Shown here: piece by piece, positions 16,871 to 23,504 of the stretch
How the letters are laid out: every line of letters begins with the position of its first letter
Numbering within the stretch: the stretch's first letter is position 1
Origin: Mycobacterium simiae
GTDB lineage: Bacteria; Actinomycetota; Actinomycetes; Mycobacteriales; Mycobacteriaceae
Reading direction: 5' to 3'
Length of the DNA: 40,600 nt
Assembly: GCF_008370645.1 (NCBI RefSeq)
Contig: NZ_VTZN01000031.1
Coordinates: forward strand, 1 to 40,600
Position numbers and translations under genes: made by a program
Notes under the pieces: model-generated
The model's database searches: none
What the model was told of the DNA's origin: nothing
What the model saw: the letters and a program-made list of their open reading frames with translations, nothing else

Positions 16871-17523
16871 GTCGCCGTCCGCCCAAGCCCCGTGCAACGG
16901 CCGTACTCGAGGTGCAGAATCCGATCAGCGGCCCGCGCGGCCTGCGCCGGATCGTGGGTGACCCATAATGCGGGAATCCCGTCGTCGGCAAGCTCACGCA
17001 CCGCTCGCTCGATCACCTTGGCCGCTTCGGCGTCAACGGCGGAGGTCGGCTCGTCCAGCAACAACACCTGCGGTTGCGCCATCAGCGTGCGAGCCAGGCA
17101 CATGCGCTGCGCCTCCCCGCCCGACAGGGCGGTAGCGTCGCGGTCCAGCCAGGATCCAATCAAAGCCACCCGCGCTAGCGTGTCCCGCATCTGGGCTTGC
17201 GAAGCAGTCGGCTCGACGACCCGCAGGTTATCGGCCACGGTGCCCGGAAACGGCGTCGGACGCTGGAAACACATGCCCACTCGGCGCCGCAGCCATAACG
17301 GGTCGATGTCGGCAATGTCCGTGCCGTAGAACAGGACTCGTCCGCTGGTCGGCACCTCCAGCCGGTTGCACAAGCGCAGCACCGTCGACTTGCCCGATCC
17401 CGACGGGCCGAACACGGCCGTCACTCCTTGGCCCGGGACGGCGGCGCTGAACCCGTCCAGCGCCCGCAACCCATCGCGTTCTACGACGACGTCGGCGAAG
17501 TCGAACACCGTGTCCGCATCCAC
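16867..17523 (-). CDS. FetA-type ABC transporter ATPase
   Basis: From the GTG at 17523 the product has 218 residues: Walker A GPSGSGKST (39-47), Q-loop CFQRP, signature LSGGEAQR (133-140), Walker B VLLLDEPTSAVD (from 153) and H-loop WVTHD. This is a complete single nucleotide-binding domain that would energise the FetB-type permease encoded directly downstream. The open frame continues to 17718, but the GTG has AGTGGAGG with 7 nt spacing, and the longer form would overlap the divergent oxidase gene. The 94-bp divergent promoter region holds an inverted repeat also found before padR. A phosphate- or amino-acid-type ATPase is less likely given the FetB partner. Confidence 0.85.
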   Translation of the reverse strand: MDADTVFDFADVVVERDGLRALDGFSAAVPGQGVTAVFGPSGSGKSTVLRLCNRLEVPTSGRVLFYGTDIADIDPLWLRRRVGMCFQRPTPFPGTVADNLRVVEPTASQAQMRDTLARVALIGSWLDRDATALSGGEAQRMCLARTLMAQPQVLLLDEPTSAVDAEAAKVIERAVRELADDGIPALWVTHDPAQAARAADRILHLEYGRCTGLGRTAT

Positions 17524-17559
17524 TGCTACGCCTCCACTTGCGGTAAGCTGGGCCAAGAT

Positions 17560-17578
17560 TATCGGAATACGATATCGG
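17560..17578. promoter_or_regulatory. Inverted-repeat operator in the fetA/multicopper oxidase divergent promoter
   Basis: TATCG-N5-CGATA is a perfect 5-bp inverted repeat (17560-17574) that continues into the palindrome CGATATCG (17570-17577). It lies midway between the divergent GTG (17523) and ATG (17618). TACGAT within it would serve as a plus-strand -10 element. A near-copy (15 of 18 positions, ATCGGANNNCGATATCGG) lies at 19089-19106 before padR, so it is probably a PadR operator. Confidence 0.55.
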
Positions 17579-17617
17579 AGTTCGAGTTGGCGGCGATAGG
17601 GTTGGGTTGGGTCACCG

Positions 17618-19072
17618 ATGCCCGTTGACCGCCGCAACTTCCTCAAGTGGTCCGGCCTGGCGACGCTGACCGCCAGCGGTATGGCCGGCGGGTGCGCGCA
17701 GCAACCGCACCGCGGCACGGCCGACTACACGCTGCGCATCGCTACGAGCCAAGTGGAAGTGGCGCCGGGCAAGCTGGTGTCGACCACCACCTACAACGGC
17801 CAATTTCCCGGACCGCTACTCAGATTCACCGAAGGCAAGCAGATTAGCGTCGACGTCCACAACGACACCGCTACCCCACAGCAGCTGCACTGGCACGGAC
17901 AGCACCTACCCGCCGACGTTGACGGCTCGGCCGAGGAAGGCACCCCGTTCATCGCCGCCCACGGCATGCGCCGGATCTCGTTTGTGCCCGGCCCCCCGGG
18001 CTTCCGCTTTTACCACACCCACCTCAACCCGGGCGCCGACTTGACCGGCGGCCAATATGGCGGCTTGGTCGGGCCGGTCTACATCGAGCCCACGACGGAG
18101 CCGGGCGCCTACGACCGCGAAGTGTTCTTGACCCTCAAGGAGTTTGAACCCAGCCTGAGCCAGGGCGGCGATATGCCCGGCGGCTTCCTGGCCGGCGACG
18201 AGGTCGCAGAGCTCCAAGACAAGGGCGAGCAAGCGATGAACGTCTCACTGGCCGCCGGAACCCCGCACGGCTACGAAGTCGGCTATGACGTCTTCACGAT
18301 CAACGGCCGCAGCCTGGGCCACGGCGATCCGGTTCGCGTGAAGACCGGCGAGCGGGTCCTGCTGCATGTCCTCAACGGCAGCGCCACCGAGAACCGCAGC
18401 CTCGCCCTACCCGGACACTCCTTCACCGTCGTCGCCCTCGACGGCAACTCGGTGCCCAAACCTGTCGCGGTGCCGGTGTTGTGGCTGGGCGCCGCCGAAC
18501 GCGTCTGCGCGATCGTGGAAATGAACAATCCGGGCGTGTGGATTATGGGCGACCTGTCCGACGCGGATCGCCAAGCGGGCATGGGCGTGGTCGTCGAATA
18601 CGCCGGCCGCACCGGGGACCCACAATGGGCGCCGCCGCCCGAGTATCGCTGGGATTACCGCGTATTCGGCCACGGCGGCACCGCGCCAGCGGCCGATCAC
18701 GTCATCGACCTGCTCATCGAGAAGCGCAACGCCGCCGACAGCGGGTTCAACATCTGGACCATCAACAACACCGCTTTTTCCGCGGAGACCAACCAACCGG
18801 TGCTCGACCTCAGCAGTGGACAGCGCTACCGGCTGCGGTTCCGCAACGCCACCGATGACATCCACCCCATGCATTTGCATCGGCACTCCTTCGAAATCAC
18901 CCATGTCGCCGGCACCCCCACCACCGGTGTGTACAAGGATGTCGCGATGCTGGGCGGCTACCAGATCATGGACGTCGACTTCACCGCCGACCAATCCGGG
19001 CTGTCCCTATTGCATTGCCACCAGCAAATACACATGGACTTTGGCTTCATGACGCTGCTGCGCTGCTCCTAG
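17618..19072 (+). CDS. Tat-exported multicopper oxidase
   Basis: The 484-residue protein begins with a twin-arginine signal (DRRNFLKWSG, R5-R6) and GMAGGC at 21-26, which may also be a weak lipobox. All four copper-ligand clusters are present: HWH (H91, H93), HTH (H133, H135), HPMHLHRH (H416, H419, H421, H423) and HCHQQIH (H466-H472), giving one type 1 and a type 2/3 trinuclear site. Such enzymes oxidise Cu(I), Fe(II) or phenols with O2 in the periplasm; M. tuberculosis MmcO (Rv0846c) protects against copper. The residue at the axial type 1 position after HCHxxxHxxxG is F477, where many bacterial enzymes have Met. It is divergent from fetAB and upstream of padR, suggesting metal detoxification. 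The ATG follows GGGTTGGG. Confidence 0.9.
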   Translation: MPVDRRNFLKWSGLATLTASGMAGGCAQQPHRGTADYTLRIATSQVEVAPGKLVSTTTYNGQFPGPLLRFTEGKQISVDVHNDTATPQQLHWHGQHLPADVDGSAEEGTPFIAAHGMRRISFVPGPPGFRFYHTHLNPGADLTGGQYGGLVGPVYIEPTTEPGAYDREVFLTLKEFEPSLSQGGDMPGGFLAGDEVAELQDKGEQAMNVSLAAGTPHGYEVGYDVFTINGRSLGHGDPVRVKTGERVLLHVLNGSATENRSLALPGHSFTVVALDGNSVPKPVAVPVLWLGAAERVCAIVEMNNPGVWIMGDLSDADRQAGMGVVVEYAGRTGDPQWAPPPEYRWDYRVFGHGGTAPAADHVIDLLIEKRNAADSGFNIWTINNTAFSAETNQPVLDLSSGQRYRLRFRNATDDIHPMHLHRHSFEITHVAGTPTTGVYKDVAMLGGYQIMDVDFTADQSGLSLLHCHQQIHMDFGFMTLLRCS

Positions 19073-19088
19073 ACCAGTGAGTCGTAGA

Positions 19089-19106
19089 ATCGGATCCCGA
19101 TATCGG
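19089..19106. promoter_or_regulatory. Inverted-repeat operator upstream of padR, matching the one before the multicopper oxidase
   Basis: ATCG-N5-CGAT (19089-19101) overlaps the perfect 10-bp palindrome CCGATATCGG (19097-19106), 30 bp before the padR ATG. It shares 15 of 18 positions, including ATCGGA and CGATATCGG, with 17561-17578. Two copies at the two promoters of one locus suggest autoregulation by PadR. Confidence 0.55.
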
Positions 19107-19135
19107 CCTCGTCGCGCTGCCCGGAAGGGGGGTCT

Positions 19136-19450
19136 ATGCGGGAATTCCAGCGGGCTGCGGTGCGCCTGCACATCCTGCATCACGCCGCCGACGACCAGGT
19201 CCATGGCGCTTGGTTGACCGCGGAACTGAGTCGCCACGGCTACCAGGTCAGCCCCGGCACGTTGTATCCGACTCTGCACCGGCTGGAGGCCGACGGTCTG
19301 CTGGTGTCCGAGCACCACGTGGTGGACGGCCGGGTACGCCGGGTCTATCGAGCCACCCCGGCCGGGCGGGCGGCCTTGGCCGACGATCGTCGGGCCCTGC
19401 AAGAGCTGGCCCGAGAAGTCCTCGGCGACGAGCTGCTCAACGACCCATAA
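19136..19450 (+). CDS. PadR-family transcriptional regulator (Rv3488-like)
   Basis: The 104-residue protein is a PadR subfamily 2 regulator: a winged helix (LHILHHAADDQVHGAW, ELSRHGYQVSPGTLYPTLHRLEADGLL, wing VVDGRVRRVYRATPAGRAAL) and a single C-terminal dimerisation helix. GAAGGGGGG lies 6-12 nt before the ATG. It is nearly identical over most of its length to remembered M. tuberculosis Rv3488, for which a role in metal (cadmium) response has been reported. In H37Rv that gene precedes Rv3489-otsA; here it follows the multicopper oxidase by 63 bp. The duplicated inverted repeat at its own promoter and at the fetAB/oxidase promoter makes it the likely local metal-responsive repressor. Confidence 0.9.
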   Translation: MREFQRAAVRLHILHHAADDQVHGAWLTAELSRHGYQVSPGTLYPTLHRLEADGLLVSEHHVVDGRVRRVYRATPAGRAALADDRRALQELAREVLGDELLNDP

Positions 19451-19520
19451 CCCATGGTTTTCACGCCTAAACGCTGTGATACTCAATGCAGCGCTATCAG
19501 CGTGAAGGGAGGGGCAGGAC

Positions 19521-20099
19521 GTGAAGATTGGTCCCGGTCTGGTCGCTGGCGCGGCCATTGTTTCGGCCGCCGCACTGGGATTAGCGCTGCAGTCAGGCGA
19601 CCCGGCGCACGCAGTGGCACCACCGCCGGATGGTAAGTACGCGTTCAACGAGGCGGGCGTGTCCGGGGTTACCTGGACGATTACCGCGCTGTGCGACCAG
19701 CCATCGGGAACGCGCAATATGAACGACTATTCCGACCCGGTCACCTGGGCGTTCCAATGTGCCTTGAATGTCGTCAGTACGACGCCCCGGCAAATCACCC
19801 GGGCAGACAAGCTACAGAACTTCAGCGGCCGGGCTCGGCTTTCCAGCGTCTTGTGGACCTTCCAGGTGGACCAGGCCGACGGGGTGTTGTGTCCGGACGG
19901 CAGTACCGCGCCGTCCACCGAAACCTATGCGTTCAGCGACGAGACCATGAGCGGAATCCACACCACCTTGCATGGTGCGGTCTGCGGCCTGCAGCCCGAC
20001 CTGAAAAAGGAGCCGTTCTCCCTGCAGCTCACCGGCCCCCCACCCACACCTGTCGAACGTTATCCGTTGCGCTGCAACGAAATTGCTATCTGCTACTGA
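19521..20099 (+). CDS. Secreted protein of unknown function (Rv3491-like)
   Basis: The 192-residue product has a clear signal peptide (residues 1 to about 31: KIGPGLVAGAAIVSAAALGLA...DPAHAVA) with cleavage after AHA. The mature domain of about 160 residues has six cysteines (ALCDQ, FQCAL, VLCPD, AVCGL, LRCNE, AICY), consistent with three disulfides, and is beta-rich (VSGVTWTITALCDQ). The GTG at 19521 follows GAAGGGAGGGGCAGG. It matches remembered Rv3491 in length (192) and position just before the mce4 region in M. tuberculosis. No enzyme motif is seen. It converges with the UsfY-like gene with no spacer between the stops. Confidence 0.8.
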   Translation: MKIGPGLVAGAAIVSAAALGLALQSGDPAHAVAPPPDGKYAFNEAGVSGVTWTITALCDQPSGTRNMNDYSDPVTWAFQCALNVVSTTPRQITRADKLQNFSGRARLSSVLWTFQVDQADGVLCPDGSTAPSTETYAFSDETMSGIHTTLHGAVCGLQPDLKKEPFSLQLTGPPPTPVERYPLRCNEIAICY

Positions 20100-20414
20100 C
20101 TAGACCGGGTGGTGTTGTCGGCGCCGGTGGTCTGGATGTTCGGCCAGCCACCGACGTTCGACGCGTTGCACGCGGTGATGTTCGGCCATGATCAACAACC
20201 CACCGGCGATCAGCAGACCGGCCGCGCCCGAGCCAAGCATCAGCAATAGCTCGTGGCGGTTGTAGGCCAACGCCGCCACAATTCCAGCCATGCCGATCAC
20301 GCCGAGTGCGATGAGAAACAGCCCCGGCAGCCACAGCGTGTCGGTAAAGGATTCGCCGGCGTGCTGTTGCGTTGTTCGGGAGTGTTCCACCGGATCGCGA
20401 TGTGCGCCCTTCAT
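20100..20414 (-). CDS. UsfY-like small membrane protein
   Basis: From the ATG at 20414 the product has 104 residues: an N-terminal HRDPVEHSRTTQQHAGES motif, two transmembrane helices (about 29-50 and 56-77), and a basic tail with RRWLAEHPDHRRR. This matches remembered UsfY (Rv3288c), which in M. tuberculosis is encoded beside usfX-sigF and belongs to the stress sigma factor F regulon. Here no sigF or usfX is adjacent, so it is a paralogue or a moved copy. AAGGGAG precedes the ATG at 20414 with 6 nt spacing, favouring it over the ATG at 20420. A CRP-type palindrome lies about 50 bp upstream. The function is unknown; stress-related expression is inferred. Confidence 0.7.
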   Translation of the reverse strand: MKGAHRDPVEHSRTTQQHAGESFTDTLWLPGLFLIALGVIGMAGIVAALAYNRHELLLMLGSGAAGLLIAGGLLIMAEHHRVQRVERRWLAEHPDHRRRQHHPV

Positions 20415-20460
20415 CGGCATCTCCCTTCTCTCAGCGACGCTTTTCAGGCTACGCCTACTT

Positions 20461-20476
20461 TGTGGTATAGATCACA
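20461..20476. promoter_or_regulatory. CRP-type operator upstream of the UsfY-like gene
   Basis: TGTGG-TATAGA-TCACA matches the CRP consensus TGTGA-N6-TCACA at 9 of 10 fixed positions; the mycobacterial CRP (Rv3676 type) recognises the same consensus. Its centre is 54 nt before the UsfY-like ATG (20414) and it overlaps the dehalogenase stop codon. A possible minus-strand -10 (TAGCCT, 20446-20451) would put the site near -30, which fits repression better than activation. Confidence 0.5.
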
Positions 20477-21377
20477 GATTCTTTTCCCAGTCCAGCAGCC
20501 GCTGCGCCAGCTCGGGACCGGCGTCTTCCTGGATGAAGTGGCTGGCATGGATCCGCGCGTGCGGTTGTCCGGCTGCGCCGGGAATGTGGCGGATCAGCGG
20601 GGCGTCCGCCTTGCCCAAAATAGGATCGCGCGCGCCGAACACGCACAGCGTAGGTTTGTCCCAGCGGCTCAGCGCATCCCAGGCGGCGCGGTTGGCCGGA
20701 ATCGCCGGGTCGTCGGTCGAGGTGGGCACCAGCTGTGGGAAGGCGCGTGCACCGGCCTGGTAGCGCTTGTCGGGAAAGGGCGCGTCGTAGCCGGCCCGCA
20801 CGGCCGCTGAAAGCTTGGTGACCGTCCCGACATCGACCAGCCGCCCCGCGGGCAGCCAGGGCGAGTACTTGGCGAAGGCCCGCCAGATCCGGAACGCCGG
20901 GGGCATGGGTCGGTCTGCCGTCGGCAGAAAACCGTTGGCAATGAACAGCTTTGCGAAGCGCTCGCCCTGCTCGGCAGCCACCCGCAGGCCGATCAGCGAC
21001 CCCCAATCCTGGACCACAACCGTCACGTCGTGCAGGTCGAGCGCGGTCAGCCACGACGTCACCCACTCCACATGACGCAGATAGCTGTAGTCCTGGATAC
21101 GGGACGGCTTGTCGGATCGGCCGAAGCCAATCAGGTCCGGCGCCAACACCCGATGCCCCGCCGCGGCCAACGGCGGAATCATAGTGCGGTATAGGTAACT
21201 CCAGGTCGGCTCACCGTGCAGCAGCACTACCGGCGCAGCGTCACGCGGACCCTCGTCGACGTAGTGCATGCGCAGCGGCCCGGTATCACTGGCACTGACG
21301 TCGAGATAGTGCGGCTCGAACGGATAACCGTCCAGGTTGGCGAATCGGGTGTCGGGCGTGCGCAAGTTTTCGGTCAT
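20472..21377 (-). CDS. Haloalkane dehalogenase, Rv2296/DhmA type
   Basis: The 301-residue alpha/beta hydrolase carries the haloalkane dehalogenase set: nucleophile D124 in VVQDWGS with halide-stabilising W125, HGEPTWSY at 54-61, acid D251 (FGARDPI) and base H280 (ASHFIQED). The acid after strand 7 marks subfamily HLD-I. It would hydrolyse haloalkanes to an alcohol plus halide; the natural substrate in mycobacteria is unknown. It resembles remembered M. tuberculosis Rv2296 and avian-complex DhmA closely, though Rv2296 lies elsewhere in H37Rv, so this copy is either translocated or a paralogue. The ATG at 21377 has GAGGAGA upstream. It follows the thioredoxin-fold gene by 24 bp, probably in one operon under TetR. 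Confidence 0.9.
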   Translation of the reverse strand: MTENLRTPDTRFANLDGYPFEPHYLDVSASDTGPLRMHYVDEGPRDAAPVVLLHGEPTWSYLYRTMIPPLAAAGHRVLAPDLIGFGRSDKPSRIQDYSYLRHVEWVTSWLTALDLHDVTVVVQDWGSLIGLRVAAEQGERFAKLFIANGFLPTADRPMPPAFRIWRAFAKYSPWLPAGRLVDVGTVTKLSAAVRAGYDAPFPDKRYQAGARAFPQLVPTSTDDPAIPANRAAWDALSRWDKPTLCVFGARDPILGKADAPLIRHIPGAAGQPHARIHASHFIQEDAGPELAQRLLDWEKNL

Positions 21378-21401
21378 CTCGTTCTCCTCGTGCCGTGGTG
21401 G

Positions 21402-22295
21402 TCAGGTGCGACGCCAACTCGCGGGCGTGTCGAGCGCGGCCAGGAACGTGGCAGGCTCCGGCCGGAGTCGGTAGTCGTCAGTTTGGTCGCTGAAGACGAT
21501 GCGGCCATGGGCATCGGCCACGATGACAGTCGGGAACACGGTGTCAGGCTGGTAGCCCAGCACGGAGAGACCCGGCGGCACCCCGCCTTCGTGGCGCAGT
21601 CCGAGTTGCTGGGCGGCCTGCGCGCCCGGGTCTTGTAGGTACCGGAACGGGACGCCAAACCGGTCGGCCAGGGCCCGGGTTTCATCGAGGGGTTGGGGAG
21701 AGATCAGCATGACCTGCACGCCGCGATCCGCCAGTGCGCGGTATTGCCCCGCGAGTTCGCGCACCTGCGCGACGCACAGCGGGCACCAGTTGCCTCGGAT
21801 GAACACCATCACCACCGGCCGACCGAGGAAGTCGAGCGATCTGACGACGCTGCCGTCCAGGTCGACGACCTCGAACTCGGGCATCGGGTTACCCACCTCG
21901 AGGGCGTCCTGGCCGACACGATCCAGCCGGGTATACCACCGCGCGTAGGCCTGGGTGGTCGCCCAGGCCAGCACCGCCGCCAGCGCCGGCCACGGTGTCT
22001 TGCCGACCACCCCGCCGAGCACTGCCACCACCACCGCGATAACCGCCGCGGCCGACATCACGGGCAGGTTGCGACCGGTGCGCCCGCGCCGCAGCCGCAG
22101 GAATGCTGCCAGCTGCACCGGAAGCGCCAGCCCGGCGACGCCGGCAGCGACCCAGGCCAGGCGGGCCGGCAGGTTTGGCGCGGCGGTGACGATGCCGACC
22201 ACCGCGGCTGTTACCGCCGCGGCATCGACCGCGAGCAGCGTCACGATGGACCAGCGTTTGATCCGCCGCTGCCACAGCGGCTTTGTCGTGCTCAT
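21402..22295 (-). CDS. Membrane-anchored thioredoxin-fold/peroxiredoxin-like protein
   Basis: The 297-residue protein has about four N-terminal transmembrane helices (near 16-38, 45-66, 78-98, 100-117) and a C-terminal thioredoxin-like domain (about 132-290). The domain shows the AhpC/TSA-type layout: GNPMPEFEVVDLDG, FIRGNWCPLC with C171 and C174, MLISPQPLDETRALADRFGVPF and FPTVIVADAHGRI with the cis-proline. The CxxC pair suggests thiol-disulfide or peroxide chemistry at the membrane. The ATG at 22295 overlaps the tetR stop (ATGA), so it is coupled to its likely repressor. With the dehalogenase downstream it forms a small detoxification-type operon. Substrate and side of the membrane are unknown. 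Confidence 0.8.
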   Translation of the reverse strand: MSTTKPLWQRRIKRWSIVTLLAVDAAAVTAAVVGIVTAAPNLPARLAWVAAGVAGLALPVQLAAFLRLRRGRTGRNLPVMSAAAVIAVVVAVLGGVVGKTPWPALAAVLAWATTQAYARWYTRLDRVGQDALEVGNPMPEFEVVDLDGSVVRSLDFLGRPVVMVFIRGNWCPLCVAQVRELAGQYRALADRGVQVMLISPQPLDETRALADRFGVPFRYLQDPGAQAAQQLGLRHEGGVPPGLSVLGYQPDTVFPTVIVADAHGRIVFSDQTDDYRLRPEPATFLAALDTPASWRRT

Positions 22296-22921
22296 ACCGT
22301 CTCCTCCGCCGTCGCCATCGGAAGCAGGGTGCCCAGCGCCCGACGCAGCAGGTTGTGCAGGGAGTCCGGATCTCTGCCCGCGCGCACCGCGACGATGGCG
22401 CCTTGCAAAAGGGTAAACAGCCCGTCCGCCACCAGGTCGGCATCGATGTCAGCGGCGCTCTCGCCACGACCGATCGACTCGGTGACCAGGCTGGCGAACG
22501 CCGACCGCATGCCCTCCTGGGCGAAAGCGACCACGCGCCGAACCTGCGCGTCATGGGGAGCCAACTCCAGCACGGTGTTGACCACCAGGCAGCCGGGCCG
22601 CACCGCGACGGCGTCCTGCTGGTCACCGCCCACGGCGTCATCGAGGCGGCGCAGCATCAGCTGCTCGAGCCGGCACCGGGCAGATCCGCCCGATTCCAGC
22701 GCCGGCACCACGTCCAGCACCGTCACCCGGTTGAGGTATCGGGCCAACGCTGCGTCGAACGCCTGCCGCTTGTCGCCGAACGTGCGGTAGAAGCTGCCCC
22801 GGTGCATGCCGCTGACCCGCAGCAGATCCCCCAGCGAGGTCGCCTCGTAGCCGGTCGTCCAGAACTGTCGCATGATCCGGTCCAGGGCAAAATCCCGGTC
22901 CACGAGCGGCGGACGGCCCAT
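22292..22921 (-). CDS. TetR-family repressor of the local operon
   Basis: From the ATG at 22921 (MGRPPLVDRDFAL) the product has 209 residues, with an N-terminal TetR helix-turn-helix (about 10-56: FWTTGYEATSLGDLLRVSG, MHRGSFYRTFGDKRQAF) and a C-terminal ligand/dimer domain containing GCLVVNTVLELA, as in TetR_C-type regulators of the AcrR/NemR style. GGAAGGAG lies 5-6 nt upstream and decides the start over the ATG at 22975. A 12-bp palindrome 41 bp upstream is the probable operator. The gene is first in a unit with the thioredoxin-fold and dehalogenase genes and overlaps the next gene by 4 bp, so it is likely autoregulatory. The ligand is unknown. Confidence 0.85.
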   Translation of the reverse strand: MGRPPLVDRDFALDRIMRQFWTTGYEATSLGDLLRVSGMHRGSFYRTFGDKRQAFDAALARYLNRVTVLDVVPALESGGSARCRLEQLMLRRLDDAVGGDQQDAVAVRPGCLVVNTVLELAPHDAQVRRVVAFAQEGMRSAFASLVTESIGRGESAADIDADLVADGLFTLLQGAIVAVRAGRDPDSLHNLLRRALGTLLPMATAEETV

Positions 22922-22961
22922 CTGCACTCCTTCCCGGTCCCCGCGATCTTGACATGTTTGA

Positions 22962-22973
22962 GACCGATCGGTC
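22962..22973. promoter_or_regulatory. TetR-type palindromic operator
   Basis: GACCGATCGGTC is a perfect 12-bp palindrome of the kind bound by TetR regulators. It lies 41 bp before the tetR start. On the minus strand it overlaps TTGACC, a -35-like element, with CAAGAT about 18 bp downstream as a possible -10. Binding here would shut off tetR and the coupled genes. Confidence 0.65.
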
Positions 22974-23003
22974 AACTATCTGGGGGTGACGGCCGCGGCC
23001 GGC

Positions 23004-23504
23004 TCAGATCGGGGTGATGTAGGCGATCAGCCACTTGCCGTCAATGCGCTGGTAGTCCACCCGCAGCCGGCTGCCATCGTAAAGCGGCTGCCGTGACTTG
23101 TCGGTCACGGTGCGATTCATGTACACCATCACCGATGCCGAATTCCGTTGGGCAGCCATGACTCCCACGCCGACAACGTTGGCCTGGACCACCACCTCGC
23201 GCTTCTTGGCCTCCGGAATGATCTGCGCGTTGGCGCTGCGCTTGAACTCCTGCCGGTACTCCGGCGTCAAGAACGGATAGGCGTCATTAAGGCTGCGCTC
23301 GACGGTCTGGTAATCGTAGGCGAAGACCCTGGGTATCTGGTCGGCCGCCAGCTTCGGCAAAAAAACCCGAGCAGCCTGTTCATCCCGGGTCTCCACCCGC
23401 TCCCAGTAGAACCAGCCGCCGACCGCGGCCAGTCCTACGATGACGGCGACGACCAGGCTGCCGGCGACAGCGCCCAGCCACCGCTGCCCTCGCTGCACCC
23501 GCAT
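23004..23504 (-). CDS. mam4B: Mce4-associated membrane protein (Rv3492c-like)
   Basis: The 166-residue protein has one N-terminal transmembrane helix (about 12-32, VAGSLVVAVIVGLAAVGGWFYW) and an external NTF2-like domain (RVFAYDYQTVERSL...YRQEFKR...VVVQANVVGVGV) typical of Mce-associated proteins. These are thought to stabilise or assist the Mce transporter in the periplasm. It is the last gene of the mce4 operon. Its ATG shares a base with the stop of the preceding mam gene at 23504. It matches remembered Rv3492c (160 aa). The symbol follows literature use of mam4A/mam4B and the A/B order is from memory. Confidence 0.85.
   Translation of the reverse strand: MRVQRGQRWLGAVAGSLVVAVIVGLAAVGGWFYWERVETRDEQAARVFLPKLAADQIPRVFAYDYQTVERSLNDAYPFLTPEYRQEFKRSANAQIIPEAKKREVVVQANVVGVGVMAAQRNSASVMVYMNRTVTDKSRQPLYDGSRLRVDYQRIDGKWLIAYITPI

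Noticed and set aside
16034..17329. 431-residue plus-strand ORF opposite fetAB
   Set aside because: Its composition (His, Arg, Gln, Pro rich) is typical of an antisense shadow in high-GC DNA, and both fetA and fetB motifs are complete on the minus strand.
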